Shown: positions 1-10,914 of the stretch, in pieces
How the letters are laid out: the number at the start of each line of letters is the position of its first letter
Position numbering within the stretch: position 1 is the stretch's first letter
Origin: Sipunculus nudus
Taxonomy: Eukaryota; Annelida; Sipuncula; Golfingiida; Sipunculidae
Assembly (NCBI GenBank): GCA_026874595.1
Contig: CM049308.1
Span: 42,845,327-42,909,326 of the forward strand
Reading direction: 5' to 3'
Length of the DNA stretch: 64,000 bases
Notes under the pieces: model-generated
Databases searched by the model: none
Seen by the model: the letters and a program-made list of their open reading frames with translations, nothing else
Told to the model about the DNA's origin: nothing
Program-made: the position numbers and the translations under genes

Positions 1-139
1 CATTTAATTTGATCCTAAAGATGAATGCACATAGTTCAGATTTCAACTTTGTATTTTATAAATTGTAAAACGAACAAAACTAATTATGCAGTTTGTACAA
101 TCAAGGGGCTGATAATCAGTAAAATTTCCATAATTTTAG

Positions 140-229
140 CAAACATGCAAGGTGCTTCGTCCCAAGCGACCAAGAGATCCAGTGGCTGTTATGCCTTTCC
201 GACCTCTTCAAACTACACCAACAAAAGAG
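140..229 (+). CDS. DUF6589 gene, probable first visible coding exon
   Basis: A 90-nt open segment follows an acceptor (ATTTTAG, 133-139) and ends at a GAG|GTTTGG donor. It encodes 30 basic/proline-rich residues including VLRPKRPRDPVAV. It is in phase 0 at both ends, so it joins the next exon without a shift, and its composition matches that exon. No start codon is visible in it, so the true first exon lies to the left of the window. Confidence 0.45.
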
Positions 230-518
230 GTTTGGTTTATCAAACATATCTTTATCATTTTTTTAACTTTATAAAGCAGGGCAGGATGTAACAAATTGAA
301 AAATTAGTCATGCATATTTTTTTCCTATTAGCATATTTTCGAGAACACCAAGATAATCATATAAATATGATGTAATATGTGCCATATTTTTATTGTTGTA
401 GGCTTGTTTTTTTTTTACAGATTGAATTTAACATGTTAAATTATTAAGAATATAATAAACATTTCTGTGTAATGGAATGTATAGGATTTCTTATAAAGGA
501 TTTCTTTTATTACCCAAG

Positions 519-623
519 GTCACCAGAAGTCCTCTGTCTAAGAGGCAGAAAGGGGCACCTGGACTACTCCCTCAGAGTCCATCAAGGATACCAGTCCTTC
601 AGACTGTAACATCCACAAAACAG
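519..623 (+). CDS. DUF6589 gene, coding exon
   Basis: This segment has exactly 35 codons, between acceptor TTACCCAAG and donor CAG|GTGATT. The peptide begins VTRSPLSKRQKGAPG and is basic, Pro/Ser-rich and probably disordered. Phase 0 on both sides fits its neighbours. Confidence 0.55.
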
Positions 624-995
624 GTGATTTAATTTATATCAACACACATTATAAAGTGGATACATGTGACCTCTATCACCCCATGATAGTGAAATTAAGC
701 CAAGCATGATACAGTATACACAGGTTATATGAAATGAAAATGGCAATTTTACCATATTACCACTGGAATTAAATTTTCATCAAGGAAGTTAAGATATGCT
801 TAGGTAAATATTTTTACAATGCTGATGCTTTTTAGTATGTTATGACATACTTGTATTTCCTGAAACTTAACATTGCACAAAAGCAATATACCTAATAGTG
901 TAATCTATTTAACCATGTGACTCTGTCTTTATATTTTTGTTACATGATCACGTGTAATGATATATTTTAATGCTTTATTTAAAAAAAAATTGTAG

Positions 996-1097
996 CCACA
1001 GACTTCAGCGTCTGCATCTCAAGGCACAGGGCAACAAGTTAAATATGTGCTATACAACAAACCTGTTACCGCAAAAGAGGCCAACTTTGCAGCTAAG
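996..1097 (+). CDS. DUF6589 gene, coding exon
   Basis: This segment has 34 codons between AATTGTAG and AAG|GTTGGT, phase 0 on both sides. It encodes a Gln/Ser-rich lead followed by VKYVLYNKPVTAKEANFAAK. The next exon continues directly with VTVRHGKQEMTK, a sensible helical continuation. Confidence 0.58.
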
Positions 1098-1553
1098 GTT
1101 GGTAATTGAAGATTGGTAAAACATTCCTTGTGAAATATTGTATCTGGTTCAATACTTAGGTATATCAGTGCAAAGATAAATATAATAAAGAACTGTATTC
1201 TCATAACGTATACAAAATTTTATATTTTGTGCTAATAATGATATTATATAAATTATCCAGGTTGCCATTTGTATGCTGTATTTCCTTAGTGTGTCTTTTC
1301 CTGCTCAGTAATATATACAAGTGGAAACAATAAATATCTTGTACAGCAAACTGCCACAATAAAATGGTGAAACATGCAGCTACTTGATGAATCTGTGTAT
1401 ATAAGATCATACACTGTGTTGGTTACATTTTATGGACCCTAATGGTATTAGATCTTTCTAAAGTAGGCCCCTAGATCTTGTGAAATAATAGTTAAATGCT
1501 GATCAGTACTTAATTAAGATAACACATCTTTTAAATACTTAATTGCCTTTCAG

Positions 1554-1702
1554 GTAACTGTACGACATGGTAAGCAGGAGATGACAAAGTATCTGATGGA
1601 TCATGAGGCTGTAGATGTAAAAATTGCATCAGCAATTTTGTACAGTGGGGAACATGGTTCTCAGCAGCTTGTCAGTGCAGTGACCAAGAACAAAGACTAC
1701 AG
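1554..1702 (+). CDS. DUF6589 gene, coding exon
   Basis: Acceptor TTGCCTTTCAG and donor TACAG|GTAAAC bound 149 nt (49 codons plus 2 nt). The peptide contains MTKYLMDHEAVDVKIASAI and ends KNKDY. The two spare bases AG combine with A at 2138 to give Arg, so splicing restores the frame of the long exon. A consensus acceptor, consensus donor and matching phase make this one of the firmer small exons. Confidence 0.62.
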
Positions 1703-2137
1703 GTAAACATTTTTCAGTATGTATACTTAACTTTTTGTCTATCATTATTCATCAATAATATATAAAAATGTATGTCTAAGGGTGGTGACTTGAAGTAATC
1801 AGCTTCTGTGTCCCCTCAACAATTTGTATTGATTTAAGGTGGTTTATATGTGTATGTTATAAAACCGTGCTGCCAAACCCTGCCAAATATGAGCTATAAA
1901 TATAAACCTATTGTGCATATTTCACTTTCTCCTTATCAGTCAAGTAGGTTAAGGGTCTCGGAGGTGGGGTGCTCTTTACAACCACCCCACCCCCCCTTTC
2001 TTATCAGACAGTTGTCATACCTTATTTTCAAAACCATGGGTAATTCAGTTGGAAATCCGAGTCCAATTATGAGTGATAAAAATATTTTTAATTCTCCCTC
2101 ACACATTCTCTACAAAAGATTTTTTTTTGTAATTTAG

Positions 2138-4508
2138 AGATTTGGTGATGAAGGCAGTTTTGAAGTTTGTGAAGGAAGAGTCTGCAGGGCTGTGTTCCTC
2201 AGCGAATCCAACTCTACTGAGAAAATCCTCTCCTGAAGAATTGTCTGATATGAACTTAACAGCAGTCATTGAAGAACTGAAGCTAAGATCACCATTATTG
2301 TTTTCATTGCTAACAGCAGTTGCAAACTCTGGAAGTGACACAACAAAAATGTCATTTAAAACCATTTCATCTTTATGTGTTGCTAGTGCCGTTCTTTTAC
2401 ATTTAAGAGACATGCATGTCTGCAGCCTTCAGCATGCCCTTGGGCTTATACTTGATTTTGGAGGAGCAACAAACAAAACTGTGTCAGCAATGCATTGTGT
2501 AGGTTTGTCTGTAGAACCATCCGTAGTGTACAAAAAAAAGTGCATATGGAACAGTATCATTCCAAATTGATTTCGGAATCCATTTTGCAAAGAAAACAAC
2601 ATGTTGTTATGGAAGAAGTGGTCCATCAGAAATCCCTGCCAATTCATATATATTCTACAAGGCCAAATCAAACGGTTGATTTTATCAGCTATGTTTTGAA
2701 GGAGATACCTTGTTGGTTTGGAGCATCATTGCCTGTACAGACATCATAACACTGGGAGATATATGGGGACCTGGATCACAGAGTACATGCTTACCACATG
2801 ACCAAAGAAAAAAGAGGGAAAGACATCCATTGGTTCCTTTTAGTTGGTGCCCCTGAGAGAGTTTGCCCCCCCCCCCCCCCCACAAGAAATGAGCAAGGAA
2901 CGTCCAAGACGCAACATATTAGATGTCCATAACAGTGAATTTTTGCCATCACTGGAGGACAATTCATCATTGCGTGACAATTTCATTTTCCATGTTATGG
3001 AGGTGCTGGTTAAATATATACCTTTCCTGAAAGATTTCCAAATACCGTCATACATAGACCATCAGCATGTCAATGAGTATAAAGTGAAATCAAAATATCA
3101 AATTCTTGACATTCTTGAAAAGAGTGAAAACAAAAGTGATGACATGATTGATATTTTACAGCATGTGCATCAGTTTGTTCCATATATCCAGTCTGTAGAT
3201 GGGAAGAATGTTTTAGAGAGGTTGGTGTTTGGTGGTGACCAGCTAACTAATGAGAGGGCTTATCAGTCACAGCTTGACATGATAAATGCCACATCAGAAA
3301 GTGGTTCTCTGAAGGGTGTTGTTCATCGACCAGAAGGACTTCATCTTTGCATGAATTTCATGAAGCACATTTTTGATGTGTTTTACTCATCTTCAAGTGT
3401 AGCAGACAGCTGTACACTCCACAACCTGAAAGTTCTGCTAGACAGAAGGGATCTAAAACTTGACATTACTCATGGATACAATTCAATGAGAAACTTGATA
3501 AGTGATGTACTTGATGGTCACATAGTTGCTGGAGCAATTGAATACTTTGGTATCGAAAAACTGGATGAGAGATCATGCAGAAACAAACCATCACCTGTAA
3601 TGCCCCAGTCAATGCATACTGGATTCGTGCAAAAAGCTGCTGCTTATGTCGTTGATCACTTTGTTCTCTCAAAGAAACAAAATCTAGCACAGGTCATGTC
3701 AGATATTGAAAGGTCTCAGGAGCAAATGCAAAGCGCACAGGATGGATTTTACCATTGCAACTTTCAAAACTGCAAAAAGAAGTACAAAACTGCTGGGTGG
3801 CTTAAATTTCATTTGAAAAAGAAACATTCTGTTTCAGTTGAGTTTGTAGCCCCTGTCCGAAAGGAGGACGACTCTTTTTATGATGGACAATACAACTATG
3901 CCTCCAGTTTGATGAAGGTATGTCTCCTGTACCGAGACACTGCTGATGCTTTTAAGATGGGAGATGGAAAGCGTATGTTCAGGAACCTAAAATTCCTGCT
4001 GTTGCACTTTGACATTGGTCATCACATTAAGTATCGCCTGTGGTCATGGCGAATGCTGGCCTACGAGAAGGCTTTATTGTCAGAGTACGAGAGATATGCA
4101 TATGTTCATAACATCAGTGTCAACTTAACAGGTGGTGTGAGGAATTGCATCGCAAATGACAATCTTGTGGAAATAAACGTCCATAGGGTCAAGGACCTCA
4201 TGAGAGCTATGGGGGCAAACCTCTCATACCCAGCAACCAGACGTGCTGCAAAGTGTCTGGATGTCGTCAGAGGAATGACTGATAAGCTTTCTGCCAAGAC
4301 CAGTGGCAAGCACATTGAAGCCAGATCAGTTACAGATGTCACCGCAGTTGCTGAACAGCTCGTATGTAACAAGATATTGACCCATACTGCAGGTCGAGAG
4401 CATGCTACCTTTCCAAATTTCAGTAGGGATCTTTTAGATAAAGTCAATTTGGTAGACTTATGCAAATGGCTTAGTGCTCAGAAGCAAAGGGCTAGTATTG
4501 AAATGTGA
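2138..4508 (+). pseudogene. DUF6589 gene, long 3' exon with DUF6589 core and C2H2 finger
   Basis: The exon starts after ATTTAG and stops at TGA 4506-4508. Residues before ~2530 (frame 0) include SLQHALGLILDFGGATNKTV and VGLSVEPSVVYKK. Frame 2 continues VHMEQYHSKLISESIL to a TAA at 2747-2749, then VHAYHMTKEKRGKDIHWFLL in the same frame. After the C tract the last 554 codons are open. These carry GGDQLTNERA (~residue 130, a hallmark of DUF6589 with a probable catalytic Asp), HRPEGLHLCMNF, and a C-x4-C-x12-H-x4-H zinc finger (~303-328). The order matches full-length DUF6589 proteins as I know them. Two frameshifts and one nonsense codon make it a pseudogene unless they are assembly errors; both shifts lie in homopolymers. 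Confidence 0.72.
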
Positions 4509-4519
4509 ACTCTTAGTTA

Positions 4520-5520
4520 ACAAAATGTTTAACAGCTACATTTATCAACATTGCATAACATGAGTTCACATTCCTGTTTTATTATATGATGTCTAATTGA
4601 ACTTTCATACTCAATTAACATGGTGGACATTGTACTGATGTCAGGATCAGTATGTAGGTTTTTTTTCTGTATAACTTGTGAGTTTCCATGAAAGGTTACA
4701 GTGGTCTGGTTGACAGTGAATAACTTGAATTCACTTTCCTGTTTTATTATATGATGTTCTATTGAACTTTTATACTCAATTAACATAGTGGACATTGTAC
4801 TGATGTCAGGATCAGTATGTATGTTTTTTTTTATGTATAACTTGGGAGTTTCCATGAAAGGTTACAGTGGTCAGGTTGACAGTGAATAACTTGAATTCAC
4901 TTTCCTGTTTTATTATATTATGTCTAATTGAACTTTCATACTCAATTTACATAGTGGACATTGTACTGATGTTAGGATCAGTATGTATGTTTTTTCTGTA
5001 TAACTTGGGAGTTTCCATGGAAGGTTACAATAGTCTGATCAACAGTGCATAACTTGAATTCATGTTCCTGTTTTATTATATGATGTCAAATTGTAATTTT
5101 ATATTCAGTTAACATATCTAATATTGTACTGATGGATCGATCAATATCTATGTGTTTTCTTTATAACTTTGGAGTTTCAATGGAGGGTTACAGTAGACTG
5201 ATCAACACAGCATAACTTGTGTTCACACTCCTGTTTTATTATATGATGTCTAATTGAACTATTATATTCAATTAAAATAGTGGACATTGTATGGATCAGT
5301 ATGTATTCGTTTTCTGCATAACTGATGAGTTTTCATTGAAAGTAATTGTAGTCTGATCAACACTGCATAACTGGTATTAACAATCTTGTTTTATTATATG
5401 ATGTAAAATCATACTTTCATAATCTATTAACATAGCTAAAATTTTACTACTGTATAGATAAGTATGTATGTGTTTCCCATAACACTGAGGTTACAGTTCT
5501 TTCCTTGTAACAGCTTTGTT
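4520..5520. repeat. ~165-bp tandem repeat, six copies
   Basis: The landmark CCTGTTTTATTATATGATGT recurs at 4573, 4738, 4904, 5067, 5230 and (variant) 5384, giving periods of 165, 166, 163, 163 and ~154. Each unit also repeats the stretches around GGACATTGTACTGATG and GGAGTTTCCATG. The first three copies are very similar and the last ones more diverged, so the array appears to have grown at the DUF6589 side. It lies exactly between the stop codons of the two convergent genes. Short open frames inside it are by-products of the repeat. Confidence 0.9.
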
Positions 5521-6308
5521 ATATATGTTTTGCATTTTGATGATAAAAAATAAACCTCGTCTCCAAAGACTATAAGTCTCTTCATCGGAAATTGTGAAGT
5601 TCCAAGGTATGCAAGTACATAATTATAACATTTGAAAATTAATATAAGAACTAGAAGACATTATTCTTGTCCCATCAATACAATCTAGCAAATACAAAAC
5701 TGACTCATGTTTATGAAATTCTGCTTACATTTACATTATTAGAGTAGCCTCTTCTTTAAAGAAATAAAAAAATGTTCCTGAAATAAACTTACTGGAGCTA
5801 ATATGAGACAGGTACATGTCTTACATGTGACAAATACAAACATAGATAAGTTCTAAAAAATTGGACCTAAGTGCAAGTATTAAACACTTAAAATATGCCT
5901 GGCCGGGATTGAGAGGTTTCAGTTATTGCTCTTGGCAGTTTTAAGCTGTAACTGTAAACTCTAAATAAGAATAATTTCTCATATAAGGTTGCATGTCAGT
6001 TTTTAGCCCCTCCCAATAAAATTTATTATGTAGAATTTTGGTAATTAACCAATCTGAGCTGAAGATGCCAAGACATTTCTTTTAAGAGAAAAAAACTTCC
6101 AATAAACTGAAGTTTTGCAGTGATAAGCTTTGACCTGTTCAGCAAAATAAATGTTATTATAATGTTTTGAGTGACCATGTACTAAAAAAATAAAAATAAG
6201 GCCAAAATGTCCTGTTCCTGCACCATCTTTAAAAAGAAAATTGCCAAAAAAAATCCCTTTTTTTGTTCAACAATACAAAATCTTAACTGTTTAATATCAT
6301 GAAGATGT
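5521..6308. other. Non-coding spacer downstream of the helicase
   Basis: AT-rich sequence with many short A and T runs. I see no exon, repeat unit or RNA gene. It would contain the 3' UTR of the - strand helicase. Confidence 0.5.
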
Positions 6309-7288
6309 TTATGAATAACTGCCTAAGTCTGTGTCTAGTTCTGATGCCAGATTAATATCCATGTCACTGAACACCATGGAAAAACTTTCTATAATTTTGC
6401 AGGCAGTTGAATATTGCAAAATATTACATAATTCAATAAGGTCATCTACAGAAAATATATGCTTGGCCTTCTTGACTATGTCATCAACTACTTCACTTGT
6501 TAAACCATGGATCAAGTCTGGTCTTGTGTAACCTGTTTGCTCCAACAAGGCATCCTTGTCAAGATTATCCTTGACCTCAAGTAATTCTAATTTAAGAATG
6601 GTTTCCTCTGTCATATCCACATGCCGAGTCATTCGAGTCCCTTCGGAGACAGCACTGCCTGCACTGTCAAACTTTTCATAGTCACTCAGAGCATTTTCAC
6701 AACTCCCACACTTGCACTTTGAGGCACAGAATGAGCTGCACTGATGTAGTGGAGCCAATTGAGTTCTGATCCCTCCAAAGTCCTGAAGAACCATTTTGCG
6801 GAAACACTCATCTTCAACACTCTTTATTGCTCTAAGCATAGACGCCTCTATCGAGCGGAGTTGGTGTCCACTGAATAATAGGACTGCATGTTTCTGACCA
6901 CCAGATCGTCCACCTCGCCCTATCTGCTGAAGATAGTCATCACAGGTCTGAGGGGGGCCATACAAAACTATCTGATCACACCTCACATCTATCCCCATGC
7001 CTATCACCTTTGTTGCAATTACAACTTTTAGCTTAGAACCTGCTGATGTCAGGTCACTCACAACTCCGTCTTTCACCTCCTGAGGTGTCTTTGAATGGAC
7101 CATCTCAAAAACTCTTTTCTGTCACTTTTGTAGACTGACCTAACGCCTCAAGAAAGTGCATGTATACCTCAGAACAGTCTTTGATTCTTCTGCAGTATAT
7201 AATAGTCTGTGGACATGTTGACTCCTGCATCTGTTCAACCATCCAGTTTAGGCAATCAGGCCCCCTCGATACTTTAGCAACACACAGC
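6309..7288 (-). pseudogene. RecQ-like helicase exon 4 (motifs IV-VI, Cys cluster), one frameshift
   Basis: Acceptor ATTTTGTAG leads into LCVAKVSRGPDCLNWMVE and motif IV TIIYCRRIKDC. At about 7110 a one-base change is needed to pass from QSTKVTEK to VFEMVHSKTPQEVKDG. Then come motif V ATKVIGMGID, GPPQTCDDYLQQIGRGGRSG (motif VI) and a short Cys cluster (CSSFCASKCKCGSC), where RecQ proteins place their zinc-binding region. The last ~110 residues are acidic/helical with no domain I recognise. Stop TGA at 6309-6311. Confidence 0.8.
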
Positions 7289-7594
7289 CTACAAAATATC
7301 ACACAGGCTTTGGGTAGTTAAATTCGAATTAATGTAGTTTGTTCACACAGCATTAAATTTTGATAAAGTTAAATTGCTGCATAAATTAAAACACTAGAAC
7401 TGGCTTTCATACATTTTCTATGACACCTTGTGAATTATTATAACATGTCACTTAAAATTGCAAAGATTGTTATTAAAGTATCCATGACCATGACAAAACA
7501 TGCAACTAAATTGATCTCCTTCCAGGTAGCAAATAAGAGACTTTGTCAACAAAGTGCCTACCTCCACTTAAATATAAAATGTATGTATTAATAC

Positions 7595-7793
7595 CTAATA
7601 TTGCTCCTGTCTGGTGTTTCACTGAATACTACAGGTTCCCCTCAGTGCCAAAATCTCTCTAACTTTTTCCTTGGTCTTCTGGCTTGCAGTTGCTGTCAAT
7701 GCCAACATGGGTGCTTTTGGAAACAGGGCCCTTATGTCTCCAACCTCTGCAAAATACTTCCTAAAGGCTGGTTTCCCCTCAGCAGATAGACCC
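7595..7793 (-). pseudogene. RecQ-like helicase exon 3 (motif III), one frameshift
   Basis: Acceptor TTGCTTGTAG, donor ATTAG|GTATTA. It starts GLSAEGKPAFRKYFAEVGD and holds ALTATAS (motif III). After ILALRG the frame must change by one base at a GGGG run, to read EPVVFSETPDRSNIR, the expected strand and NR-type motif before the second helicase lobe. Without the shift the frame stops in 12 codons. Confidence 0.75.
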
Positions 7794-8806
7794 CTACAAG
7801 CAAGAAGATGAATTGGTACCCTATGAAAACACAAGGCAGTTTGATTTTTTTTATAATTGACATCAGGCCAGTACTGACTGAAAACTAACATTTGTGTCTA
7901 AGGGTGTTATAATACAATTTGATAATTGAAATAAAATTCCAGTTTTATTAAAGTACAAGATTTCTGGACCTTTTTGGAATTGTCAAGGACAAAGTAACCC
8001 ATGATCAATGGTAAATAAGAAAGATCAATGCAAATATCTTTACTGTATGTGTTCAGTGATCTTAAATAACTGCATAAAAAAAGAGGGATGAATGTTAGAT
8101 GACACCAAGCTAATAACAATACAGTCTAGAATAAAGCTTTGGTCCTGTTCACCACTACTCTGAAGGAGTGATATTACCCATAAAATAAGCTGGTTAACCA
8201 AATTTTGCAACATGCAAAATTATATTTCACTGACTGTTTGCTGCTTTGCATGTCCAAACTATACCAAGTGTTATGTCCTCACAAAAAATCTTGTTCAAAA
8301 TCGGAATGTGTGTTCGAAAGAATCACAGAAAGAATCTTTGAGTTTGAGAGTCATTGAAATTTAAGTCAGAGTTCACCATCTTGAAGTCAGCCAAAAAAAA
8401 TTCTCCATTAAAACACTTTGAAATGGTAATTCAAGATTATCTTGTATATGTTTGTAAATTTACCCATTATTTTTACTTCAAGGTTCAACAACATGAAGCT
8501 GCCAATGCTGAGGTCAACATTTTTAAATCTTTGTGTTTTGTTCCAGACTGAATATCTTGCTATAGATTTAGAAGAAGTTTTACATTTGATTGGATTCTTT
8601 CTGACGCCTGGATTCATTGTGTCAAAGTCTGAATATAGGACCGTGAACTCTAGTCAGAGTTGGAACATAAATGGCTGCCCTTCACAAACGACAAAAACAT
8701 CACCCATTTGTAGCTAAAACTGCTCCAGTAACAAGCACAAAATGTCAGTAGCATAATATTATAAAAAGACAGGTCATTATTTTACAGAAAAAATCCAAAT
8801 AATTAC

Positions 8807-8932
8807 CAAGACACTGCAGTGTGAACTTCATCAAAGACCAAAGCAACCACTCTCTCTTTGTACATGGGCAGCTTCAGCATACTCCATATCTTCTTGTCTT
8901 GCATAAAGTTTTCAGGACTGCCAAACAAGTAG
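8807..8932 (-). CDS. RecQ-like helicase exon 2 (DEVH box)
   Basis: A 126-nt exon between acceptor TATTTTACAG and donor CTTG|GTAATT. It encodes YLFGSPENFMQDKKIWSML followed by VVALVFDEVHTAVSW. DEVH is the motif II Walker B variant of this helicase group, and SPE plus a downstream W is typical of RecQ. Phase joins both neighbours. Confidence 0.85.
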
Positions 8933-10400
8933 CTGTAAAATAGTATTACAGATATTCAACTATTGAAATTATTTAATGAAAGGCTGATAACACTCTATGA
9001 TAAGTTGATCCTTTTAGCGATAGGTACCATGACTCATGGGACTATAATTTTTATCCAGTCTCTCAGGACTGCACCATTTATGCTCTGACTGTTAATGGGG
9101 AAGATACAAGTACTAATACATTTTACCTACAGAAGACTTACTGTGTAAACTTTAGACATGACAGTATAAACAAAATTCATCATAAAAACTTAGATGTAAT
9201 CTATTGTGTACACTTGTGTATGTGTGTTCGTAATGGGACTGAAATTTGTATGTTTTCTTATGTTTTCTTCATATATTAAAAAAAAGTTGCTACATACCAA
9301 TGTCCGATTGGGTCTGCTAGGGTCCTTTTTTCTACTGAGTATAATTGTGTTGATGTATTCATATATATGTATCTGTATTTAGAGGGCTCTTTTATTTGTA
9401 GTTTGCTGCCCCCCCCCCCCCCCCCCCCGTTTCAAATTAGTCAGAAAGGATGTAACATCTCAATATACAGCTTTCATTATGAAAAATAAATTTTAATTTC
9501 CTTTTGTGAAAAATATTTTATAAAGGAATATCTTTATATTCAAAGGTCTGATTGGGTCTGCTTGGTTCAATGTTTCATTCCTTTTGATGGGTATTAGTGC
9601 ATGTTTGAAATGGGATAAGAATTTATATTATTTTCCAATTTAACATTTACAGAAATATTAGGGGCTACCTGATCACATTATAAAATGAAAGTTACAGATT
9701 GTATTTTTGTTGTAAAAAACATAATTAAAACATTAAATTAAGACTTTTTTCTAATCATCTGAAGAGAAAATATGATTCATGAAGGGTTATTTGTATTTAA
9801 CATGGTCCTATTTGGTCTGATGGGGGGGGGGGGGGTCTCATTGGGTCCACTGGGGTACGATTAGGTTTGATGGGGTACGATTAGGTGATAGGCTTTCAGA
9901 TGAATACTTCATTGAGAACTCAGTCTTTAATTTGGAAGATTTATATGCACACGTGTATAATACAAACATATACACACATAAATAAATAAATAATATATAT
10001 ATATATATATATATATATGCCTGTGTGTGCTTATTAATCTTTGACCAAAATAATTGGGGCAGAGAAGGGGTATGGAAAGCATTCTCTTAGTATGTATGGA
10101 AAATTATAATGACTGAATAACCCCTGAATTATAATTCAGATATAATAAAATTTAAAAAAGACAAGTGAGAGTATACATACAATATACATGTATACAACTA
10201 TGTTAAAAATACTTTTTTATATTATATTATAAGCAACTATAGAATTTGGACAGGTCACAAGCGAATATGATTCCAAACTGCAAACGCTTCATTAAGTTAA
10301 GTATTTTGTCCCTGGTCTAGGTGCATGAGTGATTCGACATGGCCAAATAAAATTGCAGTCCTTTAAATCATTAATAGTAATAACAAATATATTACATCAC

Positions 10401-10726
10401 CTGTAATGTCTATGCTCTGAAGCATTGCTCAGAGCTGCTGCCTCCTCTCCTCTCTTCTTGATGCTGGTTACCTGGGCTTGAATAAGTTGAACCAGCGGTG
10501 AAATCACAAGCACGACTGGTTGCAAGTTGCCGGTTGACACCCGGTAAGCATCGGCAATGGCTTCAAAACAGAGGGATTTGCCACTCCCCGTTGGAACACA
10601 AATTAGACAATCCTTTTTTGCCAAAACACTCGCTATTGCGATACGCTGATGTTGCCGTAACTCTTCAATTTTCCACTTTTTCTTCACGAAGTCCTCCACC
10701 GCTAGCGGCAAACTGGGCGCCGCCAT
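10401..10726 (-). CDS. RecQ-like helicase exon 1 (Q region, motifs I and Ia)
   Basis: Starts with ATG at 10726 (MAAPSLPLAVEDFVKKKW), the first Met of the frame and just upstream of the conserved ELRQHQ region. It contains Walker A GSGKS and the motif Ia stretch VLVISPLVQL. It ends at TTACAG|GTGATG. The two overhanging bases AG are completed by C of exon 2 to give Ser. Confidence 0.85.
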
Positions 10727-10736
10727 ATTTGCTATA

Positions 10737-10900
10737 AATCATGTGACCAGTTCAGCCAATCATATAGGTCGTTTCTTCGAGCACTGTGTGTCATCTGATT
10801 GGTCCAAAATACAGTGCTCCCCTCTGGTGTTGCAATTCAGGATACGAGGTCATAACAAACAGCGCTTATGACATATAGGAAGGAGGCCTATAGGGAAAAG
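10737..10900 (-). promoter_or_regulatory. Possible helicase promoter with CCAAT boxes
   Basis: Immediately upstream of the helicase ATG there are two CCAAT-type sites in opposite orientation (GCCAATCAT ~10755, GATTGGTCC ~10797) and a locally higher GC content than the flanks. This is what a TATA-less animal promoter looks like. There is no transcript evidence, and the site could equally be element-terminal sequence. Confidence 0.3.
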
Positions 10901-10914
10901 CGCTGTGTAAAGAG

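Larger units (their letters stand above)
140..4508 (+). pseudogene. DUF6589-family gene, spliced, frame-broken (gene span)
   Basis: Five exons can be chained by eye: 140-229, 519-623, 996-1097, 1554-1702 and 2138-4508. Each is bounded by AG/GT, and phases agree (0,0,0, then 2 nt carried into AG+A=Arg at 2138). The product has a basic/proline-rich N-terminus, a helical middle and a C-terminal domain of the DUF6589 type, a family common in cnidarians, molluscs and fungi and often repeated in genomes. The frame is broken three times: in the A8 run near 2530, at TAA 2747-2749 (next to HWEIYGD), and in the C run near 2865-2881. Those breaks could be decay or homopolymer assembly errors. Biochemical function is not established. 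A transposon-encoded protein is my inference, from copy-number habits of the family and the helicase partner. Confidence 0.72.
7303..10390. other. Helicase introns
   Basis: Three introns (7289-7594, 7794-8806, 8933-10400). The largest holds poly-C (~9410-9428), a G14-type tract (~9822-9836), an (AT)n stretch at ~9993-10018, and loosely repeated phrases of the GATTGGGTCTGCT kind at 9305, 9546, 9816 and 9836. Apart from the two internal helicase exons I see no coding sequence. Confidence 0.6.
6309..10726 (-). pseudogene. RecQ-like SF2 DNA helicase, four exons, two frame breaks (gene span)
   Basis: Exons 10726-10401, 8932-8807, 7793-7595 and 7288-6309 join in phase and give an ordered set of helicase motifs: Q-like lead ELRQHQRIAIASVLAKKDCL, Walker A VPTGSGKSLCFE, motif Ia VLVISPLVQLIQAQ, motif II DEVH, motif III ALTATAS, motif IV TIIYCRR, motif V VIATKVIGMGID, motif VI QQIGRGGRSG, then a short Cys cluster. 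The family unwinds DNA 3'-5' using ATP. The protein is compact (roughly 540 residues), without WRN exonuclease or a visible HRDC domain, as in the small RecQ-like proteins repeated in cnidarian and mollusc genomes. One-base shifts are needed near 7640 (GGGG) and near 7110 (AAAAGAGTTTTT). It faces the DUF6589 gene tail to tail. Confidence 0.82.

Noticed and set aside
2844-2880. Reading MVPLREFAPPPPP as the true N-terminus of the DUF6589 protein
   Set aside because: The other frame gives DIHWFLLVGAPERV up to the C tract and upstream exons splice in; the Met is an artefact of the frame break.
4529-5052. 108-codon (-) and 61-codon (+) frames in the 165-bp array
   Set aside because: Internal peptide repeats follow the DNA period; no homology or start context.
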